The notes beneath the pieces were generated by a model. It saw only the letters and a program-made list of their open reading frames with translations. It had not been told where the DNA came from and ran no database searches. This document shows positions 1-6,385 of a DNA stretch of 16,951 nt, one piece after another (position 1 is the first letter of the stretch; every line of letters starts with the position of its first letter). This stretch comes from UBA6120 sp964639215 (lineage in GTDB: Bacteria > Bacillota_I > Bacilli_A > RFN20 > CAG-826). The stretch spans positions 1-16,951 of the forward strand of contig CAZXCV010000020.1 of NCBI GenBank assembly GCA_964639215.1. The letters run 5' to 3'. A program made the translations under genes and the position numbers.

Positions 1-66
1 GTAACGGCGAAGTGATTAGACACGTTGCATATAATTAAGACATCTTTCTTGTCCCAAAAATGAGGA
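1..66. other. Left-edge sequence upstream of the IS30 remnant
   Basis: No open frame of useful length is visible here on either strand. The stretch lies directly before the recognisable start of the IS30-like reading frame, so it may hold the left end and promoter of that decayed element. I see no convincing terminal inverted repeat, because the other end of the element is not in the window. Confidence 0.3.
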
Positions 67-461
67 TGTCTGGGCAACAAAGTAAACAAGCAACTTGATG
101 TCGAAGACCGCATGGTCATTCAAGCATGCCTTCATGATCATATGACCTAATAATAAATATCATCTAGGCTTAATGTTTCGAAAGCAACTATATGGTGTGA
201 ACTCTATCGAAACTGTGTGCTCGAGCCTGGACAATCATATCAGTGCCCAACTTTAAAACGTTTGATTGTCTGCAACATATGCAGAATAAGAGGTTTATCC
301 TACGGGTAAAAACGCTTCTACAATTTCAAACTTACTCAAAAAATGGCTAAAGATTGAAATCATAATTCTAGTTCGATTCCAAAACTACCCGAAGAAACTC
401 AAAAGACTATCGACGAGCTTGTTGCTGATGGGATACACATTTATCAAAGTCTCCATCACAT
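67..461 (+). pseudogene. Decayed IS30-family transposase, N-terminal part
   Basis: Frame 1 from about 73 reads as the N-terminal half of an IS30-family transposase. Recognisable elements in order are LDVEDRMVIQACL (helix-turn-helix entry, 94-132), RLNVSKATIWCELYRN (recognition helix, 166-213), a cysteine pair VCNIC (268-282) typical of the zinc-binding linker of one IS30 subgroup, and IDELVADGIHIYQSLHH (409-459), which precedes the DDE domain in that family. The frame is interrupted by three consecutive TAA codons at 148-156, TAA at 307 and TGA at 355. No frameshift is needed to follow it, so decay appears to be by substitution. The upstream ATG codons (60, 66) are not in this frame. The sequence stops at the assembly gap, so the catalytic DDE part is not visible. 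The family call is from remembered family resemblance; the stops are directly seen. Confidence 0.72.
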
Positions 462-471
462 NNNNNNNNNN
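462..471. other. Assembly gap (10 N)
   Basis: Ten N bases join an IS30-like fragment to an IS3-like fragment. Gaps at multi-copy insertion sequences are typical scaffold joins, so true length and even true adjacency across this point are unknown. Any reading frame that crosses it is an artefact. Confidence 0.98.
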
Positions 472-777
472 GGCTTTATATTTATCGACCCAGTCCCGGA
501 GTACCCCTTGATCGATCAGGCCAAGATCCATCCCAATCACATAATATGATTCCTTGCCTTGCAAGTACCGATGGATCGCTTCGAGCTTATATTCCCGGGT
601 ATATATCGTTCGTTCGCGATTCGTAAACACCCGCTCGCCGTGCTTTCGATACAAAGCGACCACGTACTTAATCCGCGCCGTATCAAGATGATACTTCTCG
701 CTCAGTTCTTTTATGGTTTGCCCCTGCTCAAGGTCTTCTTTCACAACCTTGAGTTTGTCTGCAATGCTTACTTTCAT
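472..777 (-). CDS. IS3-family transposase OrfA, partial (C-terminus lost in gap)
   Basis: The visible 102 codons encode the DNA-binding OrfA subunit of an IS3/IS150-type transposase. In the family, OrfA binds the terminal repeats and OrfB is supplied by programmed frameshifting as OrfAB. Two helix-turn-helix units can be seen: residues about 5-40 (KLKVVKEDLEQGQTIKELSE, then YHLDTARIKYVV) and about 60-100 (YKLEAIHRYLQGKESYYVIG, then LDQGVLRDW-like helix). The spacer motif ALYRKHGERVF resembles the ALYEKHGE segment of IS150 InsJ. The ATG at 777 is preferred because GGGGG precedes it at a workable distance; the longer frame reaching 852 runs through the inverted repeat. The family OrfA is usually about 170 residues, so roughly 70 are missing in the gap. 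Upstream structure that may hide the ribosome binding site is listed separately. Confidence 0.8.
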
Positions 778-783
778 AGAAAA

Positions 784-845
784 TACCCCCGAAGTCTTCC
801 TTATATTACTCGAGCCGAGTAACTGAAGTCTAACTTTCGGGGGTA
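784..845 (-). repeat. IS-end inverted repeat and leader hairpin covering the orfA ribosome binding site
   Basis: Ten bases at 784-793 (tacccccgaa) are exactly complementary to 836-845 (ttcgggggta). Between them is a second perfect 7-bp hairpin, 806-812 with 816-822 (ttactcg / cgagtaa, loop agc). In a - strand transcript entering from outside, the terminal repeat would pair with the GGGGG that serves orfA, seven bases before its ATG. The pairing is directly seen; a role in limiting transposase translation is inference by analogy with other IS elements. Confidence 0.7.
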
Positions 846-858
846 AGATCACTTTGGA

Positions 859-943
859 TGGTGCAGCCGAGGAGACTCGAACTCCTAAACCGTTAAGTAC
901 TAGAACCTGAATCTAGCGCGTCTACCAGTTTCGCCACGGCTGC
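859..943 (-). tRNA. tRNA-Leu (anticodon CAG)
   Basis: The 85-nt class II tRNA folds fully. The acceptor arm GCAGCCG pairs with CGGCTGC and is followed by discriminator A and an encoded CCA. The anticodon stem CTAGA/TCTAG encloses the loop TTCAGGT, giving anticodon CAG for CUG codons. The T arm AGGAG/CTCCT encloses TTCGAGT. A long variable region between the anticodon and T stems fits Leu. It lies 24 bp after the stop of the upstream cation transporter gene with no terminator between, so it may be partly co-transcribed. Its 3' side is abutted by an IS3-type element. Confidence 0.95.
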
Positions 944-967
944 GCACGGCTAATATATTACACAATT

Positions 968-1858
968 TTAGTCGTTAATGGTAGATTCGGGATTGACATG
1001 GACCATGATGTGTTTTACTTCATCAAATTGATCTTCAACCGCATCGTGAACCGCTTCGGCGATATCATGAGCCGCTACAAGGGATAAATCATCTTGACAA
1101 GCAATTTCAACTTCGACGTAGAGACGACTACCAAATACTCGTGTCTTTAAGGTATCGATACGACATACTCCAGTCACGCTTTCAATTACTTTGGTAATCG
1201 CGTCTTCTTGTGCTTCTGGTGCGGCTTTATCAACAAGTTTACCAATCGCTTCAAGAAAGATATTCACGGAGGTGTAAATAATCAATAGACAAATGAGTAA
1301 ACTGAAGATTGGATCAAGAATCGGTAAGTTAAAGTAACGAGCAGCGGCGATACCAATGAGCGCGAACGCTGATGATAAGACATCCATTTGATGATCAAGG
1401 GCGGCTGCTCGTAATGATGAACTCTTCAGTCGTTTAGCCGTAATGTATGTATAGACGAAGAGGCTCTCTTTGACAATCACGACGACACCAGCGGTAATCC
1501 ACGCGGCATTCGTCGGCATCACCATATTCGGATCGTTATCAACAATGCTAAAGATTGCACGACCACCGATGATTAACGCAGTCACAAAGAATATAAGCGC
1601 TAAAATTATCGCCGTGACGCTATCCATCCGTTCATGACCATATGGATGTTCTTTATCAGATGACTTAGTCGCCGCTTTAAGCCCAAAGAAGGCGATAATC
1701 GTTGAAAAGACATCACCAAACGAGTTAATCGCATCGGAGATTAACGCTTGTGAAAAGGCGATAATTCCGATAATAAGCTTGGAGATTGAAAGAGCGATGT
1801 TAGCAAGAAAGCCAACCAGCGTTACTTCATTAATTTTCCGGAGATGATTTTTTTTCAT
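968..1858 (-). CDS. Cation diffusion facilitator transporter, probably manganese-type
   Basis: This 296-residue inner-membrane protein exchanges a divalent metal for protons to export it. Five or six transmembrane segments span residues 10-200 and a soluble metal-binding fold with VEVEI and MVHVNPE strands occupies 210-292, the usual CDF layout and length. The transport-site positions in helices 2 and 5 are N45xxxD49 (within SDAINSFGDV) and D155xxxD159 (within LDHQMDVLSS), rather than the H/DxxxD with HxxxD of zinc exporters. HPYGHERMD at 71-79 is the conserved loop. An Asn-Asp/Asp-Asp site is what I recall for the manganese exporter MntE of streptococci, so manganese is the favoured substrate, as an inference. 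The ATG lies 2 nt after the stop of the CotH-like gene, implying translational coupling. tRNA-Leu follows. Confidence 0.9.
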   Translation of the reverse strand: MKKNHLRKINEVTLVGFLANIALSISKLIIGIIAFSQALISDAINSFGDVFSTIIAFFGLKAATKSSDKEHPYGHERMDSVTAIILALIFFVTALIIGGRAIFSIVDNDPNMVMPTNAAWITAGVVVIVKESLFVYTYITAKRLKSSSLRAAALDHQMDVLSSAFALIGIAAARYFNLPILDPIFSLLICLLIIYTSVNIFLEAIGKLVDKAAPEAQEDAITKVIESVTGVCRIDTLKTRVFGSRLYVEVEIACQDDLSLVAAHDIAEAVHDAVEDQFDEVKHIMVHVNPESTIND

Positions 1859-1860
1859 GG

Positions 1861-3372
1861 TTAAAGAGAACTAGTTGTTATATTACGCTTTGCAGTTATA
1901 TAGTCAACATACTTCCAATTGGATTCAGTGACTTCAGTTAATGAAAATGGAACATAAGGTAAGTTATGATCAGGTTCAACTTCTGCTTCATAATTTGCCC
2001 GGTAAAGGTGATACATCGTATTAAACTTCGCCTCTGTCAACCAATCACTTGCTAAGATATCGAGTAGATGTTCGCGATAGGTGGCTTGAAAAACTGGATG
2101 AGAGCCTGTCGTGATCGTATAGCGATATAGCGGATTCCTTTGGGTTTGATCACCACCATAACCATAAGCACTATTTGAAAATGGTCGGACTTGCGTCATC
2201 GAGTTACCAGTTGGATCCCAGTTGCCATTAAGTCCCAGTGATCGATCAAAATCATACGGAATAAACACAGCTTTCCCTGTGCTCGGCACAAAATATACAT
2301 AGGCATTATTATAGTTATTGCGTAAATCATCAGGGTTACCCATAAAATAGGCGACGGCTTCGTATTTTAAATAAGCATCGATGTCGATCAGGCTTTCAAG
2401 CATCGCTTTGGAAGTGTCGCTATGATAGTTCGTAGTGGAATTGAGTCGTCCAATCAGTGTCGCCATATCCGAAAAATTCGGCGTTTGCTTATTCGTCTTT
2501 AAATCGTAAGAGGGCACATAATCGGTCGCGGCATTTTCAATTCCGATTTTCCCATTATTAATTGCACTGAATGAGGAGCCGCTTTTGAGCACTGCTCCTG
2601 ACATCGTGAAATCAGCGGGACCTTTATTGTTATAGGTCACTTTATATAAATTGCCTTCAGCATCACTAGGAGAATAAACGCGTTTCAGCAATCGTTTATC
2701 AATCACTTCATAAAGTGTATAAACGCCTAAGTAGGTGTAAGCTTGATTGCTACCCGATGTCTGGGTAATCCCAAACTTAGTTAAAGTGGCATCAGGTGAT
2801 AAATATAAATAATCCTTAAACATCTTATAAGCATAACTTTGACGAATTTGCGTGTGATCGAGATTGCGATTCCATTTTAAGTCAATCTTCGACATTGAGA
2901 GTAACCGTTGGTTAGTAACGAATTCATCAAATGAAATTTTAAAGTGCACGAGATCATAAATGTAGTTACCATCATCAATAAATTCACCAATGGATAAATT
3001 ACCCTTCATCCTAACGCCAACTTGGTCAAATGAATAATTGACAGTGTTCGTACCATTATTAACGGATATCGCGATTGCAGCCGGTAAATATATTTCGGTT
3101 CTTTCATCATTTGAATTACCATAAGACTCTAATAGCTGGAGATTTGCGCTACTGATTGTTAAATTAATGGCGACCTTGCTACTTGGAGCGAATAGATCAT
3201 CATAAGCTGGATCAGGTTCCGTGTGCACACCTTCACTTGTTGAGATGCTGCTTGACGTGGTGCTTGAAGTCGCACTATTACTAGAAGTTCCGCTATTACC
3301 AAAAGATAGCTCACATGATGTGAGTATTGATATGGCAATTATTAACATTGACCAGACTCGTGCTTGTTTCAC
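1861..3372 (-). CDS. CotH-kinase-family surface lipoprotein
   Basis: This 503-residue protein has a lipoprotein signal (hydrophobic 7-19, lipobox ILTSC with C20) and a Ser/Thr-rich spacer to about 48. It then has a CotH-type domain from about 65 to the end. CotH-family motifs visible in order are VRMKGNLS (120-127), SKIDLKWN with TQIRQSYAYKMFKD (161-187), the GVYTLYEVID helix (216-225), NLYKV (241-245), NPDDLRNNYNNAY (346-358) with the likely catalytic Asp, and IPYDFDRSLG (371-380) with the likely metal-binding Asp. In Bacillus spores CotH phosphorylates coat proteins; a membrane-anchored copy outside a spore locus must have another target, which I cannot name. The start is GTG with AAGGAT upstream at about 3380-3385. 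The gene lies just past the terminator of the P-loop kinase and 2 nt before the CDF gene. Confidence 0.85.
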   Translation of the reverse strand: MKQARVWSMLIIAISILTSCELSFGNSGTSSNSATSSTTSSSISTSEGVHTEPDPAYDDLFAPSSKVAINLTISSANLQLLESYGNSNDERTEIYLPAAIAISVNNGTNTVNYSFDQVGVRMKGNLSIGEFIDDGNYIYDLVHFKISFDEFVTNQRLLSMSKIDLKWNRNLDHTQIRQSYAYKMFKDYLYLSPDATLTKFGITQTSGSNQAYTYLGVYTLYEVIDKRLLKRVYSPSDAEGNLYKVTYNNKGPADFTMSGAVLKSGSSFSAINNGKIGIENAATDYVPSYDLKTNKQTPNFSDMATLIGRLNSTTNYHSDTSKAMLESLIDIDAYLKYEAVAYFMGNPDDLRNNYNNAYVYFVPSTGKAVFIPYDFDRSLGLNGNWDPTGNSMTQVRPFSNSAYGYGGDQTQRNPLYRYTITTGSHPVFQATYREHLLDILASDWLTEAKFNTMYHLYRANYEAEVEPDHNLPYVPFSLTEVTESNWKYVDYITAKRNITTSSL

Positions 3373-3400
3373 TATTTATCCTTCCGCTATATGATACACG

Positions 3401-3428
3401 AAAAAAATAGTCGGACAACCGACTATTT
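3401..3428 (-). terminator. Rho-independent terminator of the P-loop kinase gene
   Basis: A perfect 10-bp stem, 3405-3414 with 3419-3428 (aaatagtcgg / ccgactattt), has a 4-nt loop. On the - strand it is followed by a T run (3401-3407). It begins six bases after the kinase stop codon and separates that gene from the CotH-like gene. Confidence 0.92.
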
Positions 3429-3434
3429 GACAAT

Positions 3435-3899
3435 CTACTTTACTTTGACAAACTCATGAAAGAGCGCAATCGTTTCCGTGGTGGGCACTTCAACTTTTTG
3501 ATAAAACATCATGATGATGTCTTCAGGAACCCATTTCTCAGCTTGGCGCATTTTGTTTTGCGCTAACACGACTTCGACGGGTTTATCAATATAGACAAAA
3601 ATCTTTTTATGAAACTCACTTGCTTCATTTGCATAATATTGCCGTAATGTATTCGTATCGTTGACAGCATCAGCAATCACGGTTACATCATCATGACGAG
3701 CGGCATACTCATGAATGCGTTGCCTAAATGTTTCCCAGACGCGGGGTTCTTGGTTAAATATTTGATAAGCACCGGTAATCTCTTTGCGGACTTCATCGCT
3801 TGAGACAATATAAACATTGTCGTGCGAGGCCGCATACACTGACGCCCAGGTTGACTTTCCAGCTCCGGGGACAGCGCTCAGCAGAATAAATGTTTTCAA
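3435..3899 (-). CDS. Small P-loop kinase of the polynucleotide-kinase-like group
   Basis: This 154-residue cytoplasmic P-loop protein carries a Walker A motif AVPGAGKST at 9-17, a following SSDEVRKEITG (33-43) whose Asp sits where T4 polynucleotide kinase relatives place the substrate-activating residue, VIADAVN (74-80) as the Walker B-like strand, and a lid region with R118 and WVPEDIIMMF (123-132). This order is typical of stand-alone kinases annotated as AAA family ATPase or Pnk-like; the phosphate acceptor (nucleic acid end, nucleoside or other small molecule) cannot be told. The start is TTG at 3899, chosen because AGGAGT lies at 3905-3910 at normal spacing and no ATG or GTG fits. It is a single-gene transcription unit: extended -10 promoter upstream, strong terminator downstream. 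Confidence 0.8.
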   Translation of the reverse strand: MKTFILLSAVPGAGKSTWASVYAASHDNVYIVSSDEVRKEITGAYQIFNQEPRVWETFRQRIHEYAARHDDVTVIADAVNDTNTLRQYYANEASEFHKKIFVYIDKPVEVVLAQNKMRQAEKWVPEDIIMMFYQKVEVPTTETIALFHEFVKVK

Positions 3900-3933
3900 T
3901 CGTTACTCCTAAATTCGTGATCTTGACATTGAG

Positions 3934-3942
3934 ATTATAGCA
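3934..3942 (-). promoter_or_regulatory. Extended -10 promoter of the P-loop kinase gene
   Basis: The - strand reads TGCTATAAT (3942 to 3934), a perfect extended -10. No good -35 hexamer is seen at 16-18 bp. The -10 ends 34 bp before the TTG start, leaving room for a leader with the AGGAGT site. Confidence 0.65.
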
Positions 3943-4012
3943 AATAACGTCCGCTCTTTCTTTATAAGAAAGCAAAGGAAAAAATGTAAGTGGTTACAAG
4001 TTCAACTAGCAT

Positions 4013-4483
4013 CTAAAAAGCAGCTGGAAATTTTATCGTTTGACCCACAAACTTAACGATTTCTTCTAGCTCATTTTGATCAACTGCATCAAAATTAGCA
4101 AGTTCATAGGAATCGATATCAAGGACACCGATGAGGCGATGATTGAAAAGTAATGGAACCACAATCTCACTACGAGAGCCGCTATCGCAAGCGATGTGAT
4201 TGATGTATTCATGGACGTCATTAACGATAATCGTCTTCAGTTTAGAGGCAGAAGCGCCACACACCCCTCGATCAAGCGTTATCGTTTCACAAGCTGGTAA
4301 GCCCTGAAATGGTCCTAATATTAGTTTCTCGCCATCGAATAAGTAAAAGCCAACCCACGAAAATGAATGGAAACGCGTTTTCAACTCGGCGCTTAAATTA
4401 GCAAGACACGTGATGTAATGCGTCGCGCCATCAAATAGATGAGGTAAATCACTTAAAAGTGCTTGATACTGATCTTTCTTCAT
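4013..4483 (-). CDS. msrC: Free methionine-(R)-sulfoxide reductase (GAF-domain fRMsr)
   Basis: This cytosolic GAF-fold enzyme of 156 residues reduces free L-methionine-(R)-sulfoxide to methionine with thioredoxin as donor. All three cysteines of the family are in place: C65 in GLPACETI, C75 in RGVCGAS and C99 in NHIACDSG, the last being the expected catalytic one. The substrate-pocket segments FSWVGFYL (41-48), LILGPFQG (54-61), VNDVHEYI (87-94) and SRSEIVVPL (103-111) are all family signatures. The ATG at 4483 overlaps the TGA of msrA by 4 bp (ATGA), with GAGGAG upstream inside msrA. It is the third gene of the vanZ-like / msrA / msrC operon, so R and S methionine sulfoxides are handled by one transcript. 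No clear terminator follows. Confidence 0.93.
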   Translation of the reverse strand: MKKDQYQALLSDLPHLFDGATHYITCLANLSAELKTRFHSFSWVGFYLFDGEKLILGPFQGLPACETITLDRGVCGASASKLKTIIVNDVHEYINHIACDSGSRSEIVVPLLFNHRLIGVLDIDSYELANFDAVDQNELEEIVKFVGQTIKFPAAF

Positions 4484-4977
4484 TTCTTCTCCTCTTGGCT
4501 AATAAGCGCTAAGTTGACATGGCAATAACCAAAGGGATTTTTATCAAGATAATCTTGATGATATGCTTCGGCTGGATAAAACCCGTCTTCTTTCATGACT
4601 TCAACAACGAGAGGTTTATGATATCGCGGAGCAACATCAGCAAGGAATCGCAATGTAATCCGACAATCTTCTTCTTCAACATAATAAACACCCGTTCGGT
4701 ATTGATGTCCGATATCGTGCCCTTGTTGATCTTTTAAGGTCGGGTCGATAAAGCGAAACATATGACTAAGTAGCGTCGCTAAAGAAATAACTGTTTCATC
4801 ATATATGATAGCGACGGCTTCAGCGTGCGTAGCCCGATGTTTAATGAGATCTTGGTAAGTTGGGTTCTCAAAGTTACCATTGACATAACCAACCGTCGTA
4901 TCACTGACACCTTTTAGTAATTTAAAGTATGCTTCAACGCCCCAAAAACAGCCACCGGCGAAGACAATTCGTTTCAT
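4480..4977 (-). CDS. msrA: Peptide methionine-(S)-S-oxide reductase MsrA
   Basis: This 165-residue repair enzyme reduces Met-S-sulfoxide in proteins and free form. The catalytic motif GGCFWGVEAYF places the nucleophilic Cys at residue 10. GHDIGHQYRTGVYY, DGFYPAEAYHQDYL and the C-terminal NPFGYCHVN with a probable resolving Cys complete the family pattern. The length is normal for a bare MsrA domain; there is no fused MsrB. The ATG at 4977 overlaps the stop of the VanZ-like gene by 4 bp and is served by AAGGAGC inside that gene. The stop TGA overlaps the start of the fRMsr gene. The tight overlaps imply one co-translated operon. Confidence 0.96.
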   Translation of the reverse strand: MKRIVFAGGCFWGVEAYFKLLKGVSDTTVGYVNGNFENPTYQDLIKHRATHAEAVAIIYDETVISLATLLSHMFRFIDPTLKDQQGHDIGHQYRTGVYYVEEEDCRITLRFLADVAPRYHKPLVVEVMKEDGFYPAEAYHQDYLDKNPFGYCHVNLALISQEEKK

Positions 4978-5462
4978 GTTAATCGATGCTCCTTCTTCTT
5001 GGCTTGATCGATAAAATAAATGAGCGAGACGCCAAGGATTGCTCCCGCTATATCTAATATAACATCGCTAAATAATCCCGCCCGTCCCGATGCTAAAAGT
5101 TGCAATACTTCGGAGAGACTAGCAAGAACAACCATCGTCGATAGGGCTATCAATAATGGAACATAATATTTTTTTGCCTTTATAAAAGAAACTGCGTTTA
5201 AATATGCAAACATCCCATCGACAAAGAAAAGCCCAAAGTGACCGATTAACTTCCGCACCAAGATGCTAATTAGTGCTAGTGCGTCTTGATTTGGAGTATA
5301 TCCAAAGAGCGACAAGCCCCAAAGCACGATATTTAAAATGAAACCACTTTGATTTGAAGATACATCAGATGGTGCTAAAGAAAAGGCAATAATTAACGAA
5401 CTGAGCAAAAGAAAAATCAATAGATAACTGATACTTAAGATTTTTTTATAAGTTTTTTTCAT
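4974..5462 (-). CDS. VanZ-like family membrane protein
   Basis: This 162-residue integral membrane protein has four to five predicted transmembrane segments: about 9-28, 43-55, 73-88, 100-118 and 133-152. The VanZ-family core can be seen as HFGLFFVDG (75-83) and the combination SEVLQLLASGRAGLFSDV followed by DIAGAILG (118-145), where family members have SE..Q....R...D...N..G. VanZ proteins give low-level teicoplanin resistance in one context, but most family members have no known function. It is the first gene of an operon with two methionine sulfoxide reductases, which does not by itself explain its role. The ATG at 5462 has GAAGG about 10 bp upstream. The promoter must lie in the 79-bp divergent interval with the aldo/keto reductase gene. 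Confidence 0.85.
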   Translation of the reverse strand: MKKTYKKILSISYLLIFLLLSSLIIAFSLAPSDVSSNQSGFILNIVLWGLSLFGYTPNQDALALISILVRKLIGHFGLFFVDGMFAYLNAVSFIKAKKYYVPLLIALSTMVVLASLSEVLQLLASGRAGLFSDVILDIAGAILGVSLIYFIDQAKKKEHRLT

Positions 5463-5502
5463 TTTGTTAATTGGCCTTCGCTAAGTAATCGCGATATATA
5501 TT

Positions 5503-5511
5503 TGCTAATAT
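5503..5511 (+). promoter_or_regulatory. Candidate extended -10 promoter of the aldo/keto reductase
   Basis: TGCTAATAT at 5503-5511 resembles an extended -10, 30 bp before the ATG. No good -35 is seen. The same 79-bp interval must also serve the divergent VanZ-like operon, so assignment is tentative. Confidence 0.4.
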
Positions 5512-5541
5512 ATTTTAAGTAATATTCATTAGGAGGTCCAC

Positions 5542-6360
5542 ATGATTATTAACGAAACATTTACAATGCGCCACGGAGTTACAATTCCAAAAATCGGATT
5601 TGGCACATGGCAAATCAAAGAGGGTGATGAAGCCTATCGCTCGGTTCGTTATGCCCTTGAAGTCGGTTATCGCCATCTTGATACCGCCGCGGCTTATCAA
5701 AATGAAAAAAGTGTCGGACGCGCGATAAAAGATTCTCATCTTGATCGTGGCGACATCTACGTGACGACCAAGTTATATTCACACATCAAAGGTTATGAAT
5801 CGACATTCACTGAATTTAATAAATCACTTAAAAAACTCGGACTTGATTATCTTGACTTATATCTCATCCATGCCCCCTGGCCATGGAGTGATATGGGAAG
5901 CGATCACACTGAGGGTAACATTCAAGCTTGGCGCGCGATGATTGAGTTATTTAAAGCGGGCAAAGTAAAATCAATCGGTGTCTCTAATTTCGAAATCGAA
6001 CATCTTGACGCGATTATTAAGGCAACGGGCTTTGTGCCTCACGTTAATCAAACTCCATTTTTTGTCGGACGACCACAGATGGCGTTACGTTCATATTGCC
6101 GTGAGCACAACATTCTCGTCGAAGCTTATTCACCGCTAATAACTGGACGTATATTTAAACTGCCAATCATTCATCAATTAGCGGAAAAATATCAGGTCAC
6201 ACCCGCGCAGTTAGCGATTCGCTACACGCTTGAACAAGGAACGTTGCCACTGCCTAAATCAACCCACGAGCAATGGATTCTCGAAAATACGAAACTTGAC
6301 TTTCAGCTTGATGAAGCTGATGTAAAATTACTTGAAGCAATTGAAGGTGGGTATCGCTAA
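5542..6360 (+). CDS. Aldo/keto reductase
   Basis: This 272-residue NADPH-dependent oxidoreductase has the (beta/alpha)8 AKR fold and is cytosolic. The full catalytic tetrad is visible: D47 and Y52 in RHLDTAAAYQNE, K77 in VTTKLYS and H110 in LYLIHAPW. The cofactor-binding end shows SIGVSNFE, VNQTPFF, EAYSPL and LPLPKST, in family order. The length matches the AKR5-like bacterial group (2,5-diketo-gluconate reductase / glyoxal reductase relatives); the physiological substrate, probably a small aldehyde or ketone, cannot be read from sequence. The ATG is preceded by AGGAGG at 5531-5536. It is a single-gene unit, divergent from the vanZ-msr operon and ended by a bidirectional terminator. Confidence 0.93.
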   Translation: MIINETFTMRHGVTIPKIGFGTWQIKEGDEAYRSVRYALEVGYRHLDTAAAYQNEKSVGRAIKDSHLDRGDIYVTTKLYSHIKGYESTFTEFNKSLKKLGLDYLDLYLIHAPWPWSDMGSDHTEGNIQAWRAMIELFKAGKVKSIGVSNFEIEHLDAIIKATGFVPHVNQTPFFVGRPQMALRSYCREHNILVEAYSPLITGRIFKLPIIHQLAEKYQVTPAQLAIRYTLEQGTLPLPKSTHEQWILENTKLDFQLDEADVKLLEAIEGGYR

Positions 6361-6363
6361 ATT

Positions 6364-6385
6364 AAAAAGGCCGTTGGCCTTTTTT
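6364..6385. terminator. Bidirectional terminator between aldo/keto reductase and MscS gene
   Basis: The 9-bp stem aaaaaggcc (6364-6372) pairs with ggccttttt (6376-6384) around a 3-nt loop, with a T run on each strand. It lies 3 bp after the reductase stop and overlaps the stop codon of the convergent MscS gene (6384-6386). Confidence 0.9.

Larger units (their letters stand above)
472..851 (-). mobile_element. IS3-family (IS150-like) insertion sequence, left end
   Basis: Reading the - strand from 851, the end starts TGATCTTACCCCCGAAAG, with the TG tip and C-rich then AAAGTTAGAC pattern of IS150-group IS3 terminal repeats as I remember them. It is followed by a leader hairpin and by orfA. The element runs into the assembly gap, so orfB, the right end and any target duplication are not visible. 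The tip lies 7 bp beyond the 3' CCA of tRNA-Leu, so insertion was just downstream of that tRNA, probably in or before its original terminator. Confidence 0.75.

Noticed and set aside
352..357. Possible UGA-as-tryptophan code, which would remove one stop in the IS30 remnant
   Set aside because: Trp is encoded by TGG throughout, TGA ends vanZ-like, msrA and the 41-codon ORF in typical overlaps, and four TAA stops would remain.
559..822. A + strand ORF opposite orfA
   Set aside because: It lies antisense to a recognisable transposase frame, with no domain or ribosome binding site.
385..852. A 155-codon - strand reading frame running through the N gap
   Set aside because: It crosses the assembly gap and extends through the IS terminal repeat; only 472-777 is credible as orfA.
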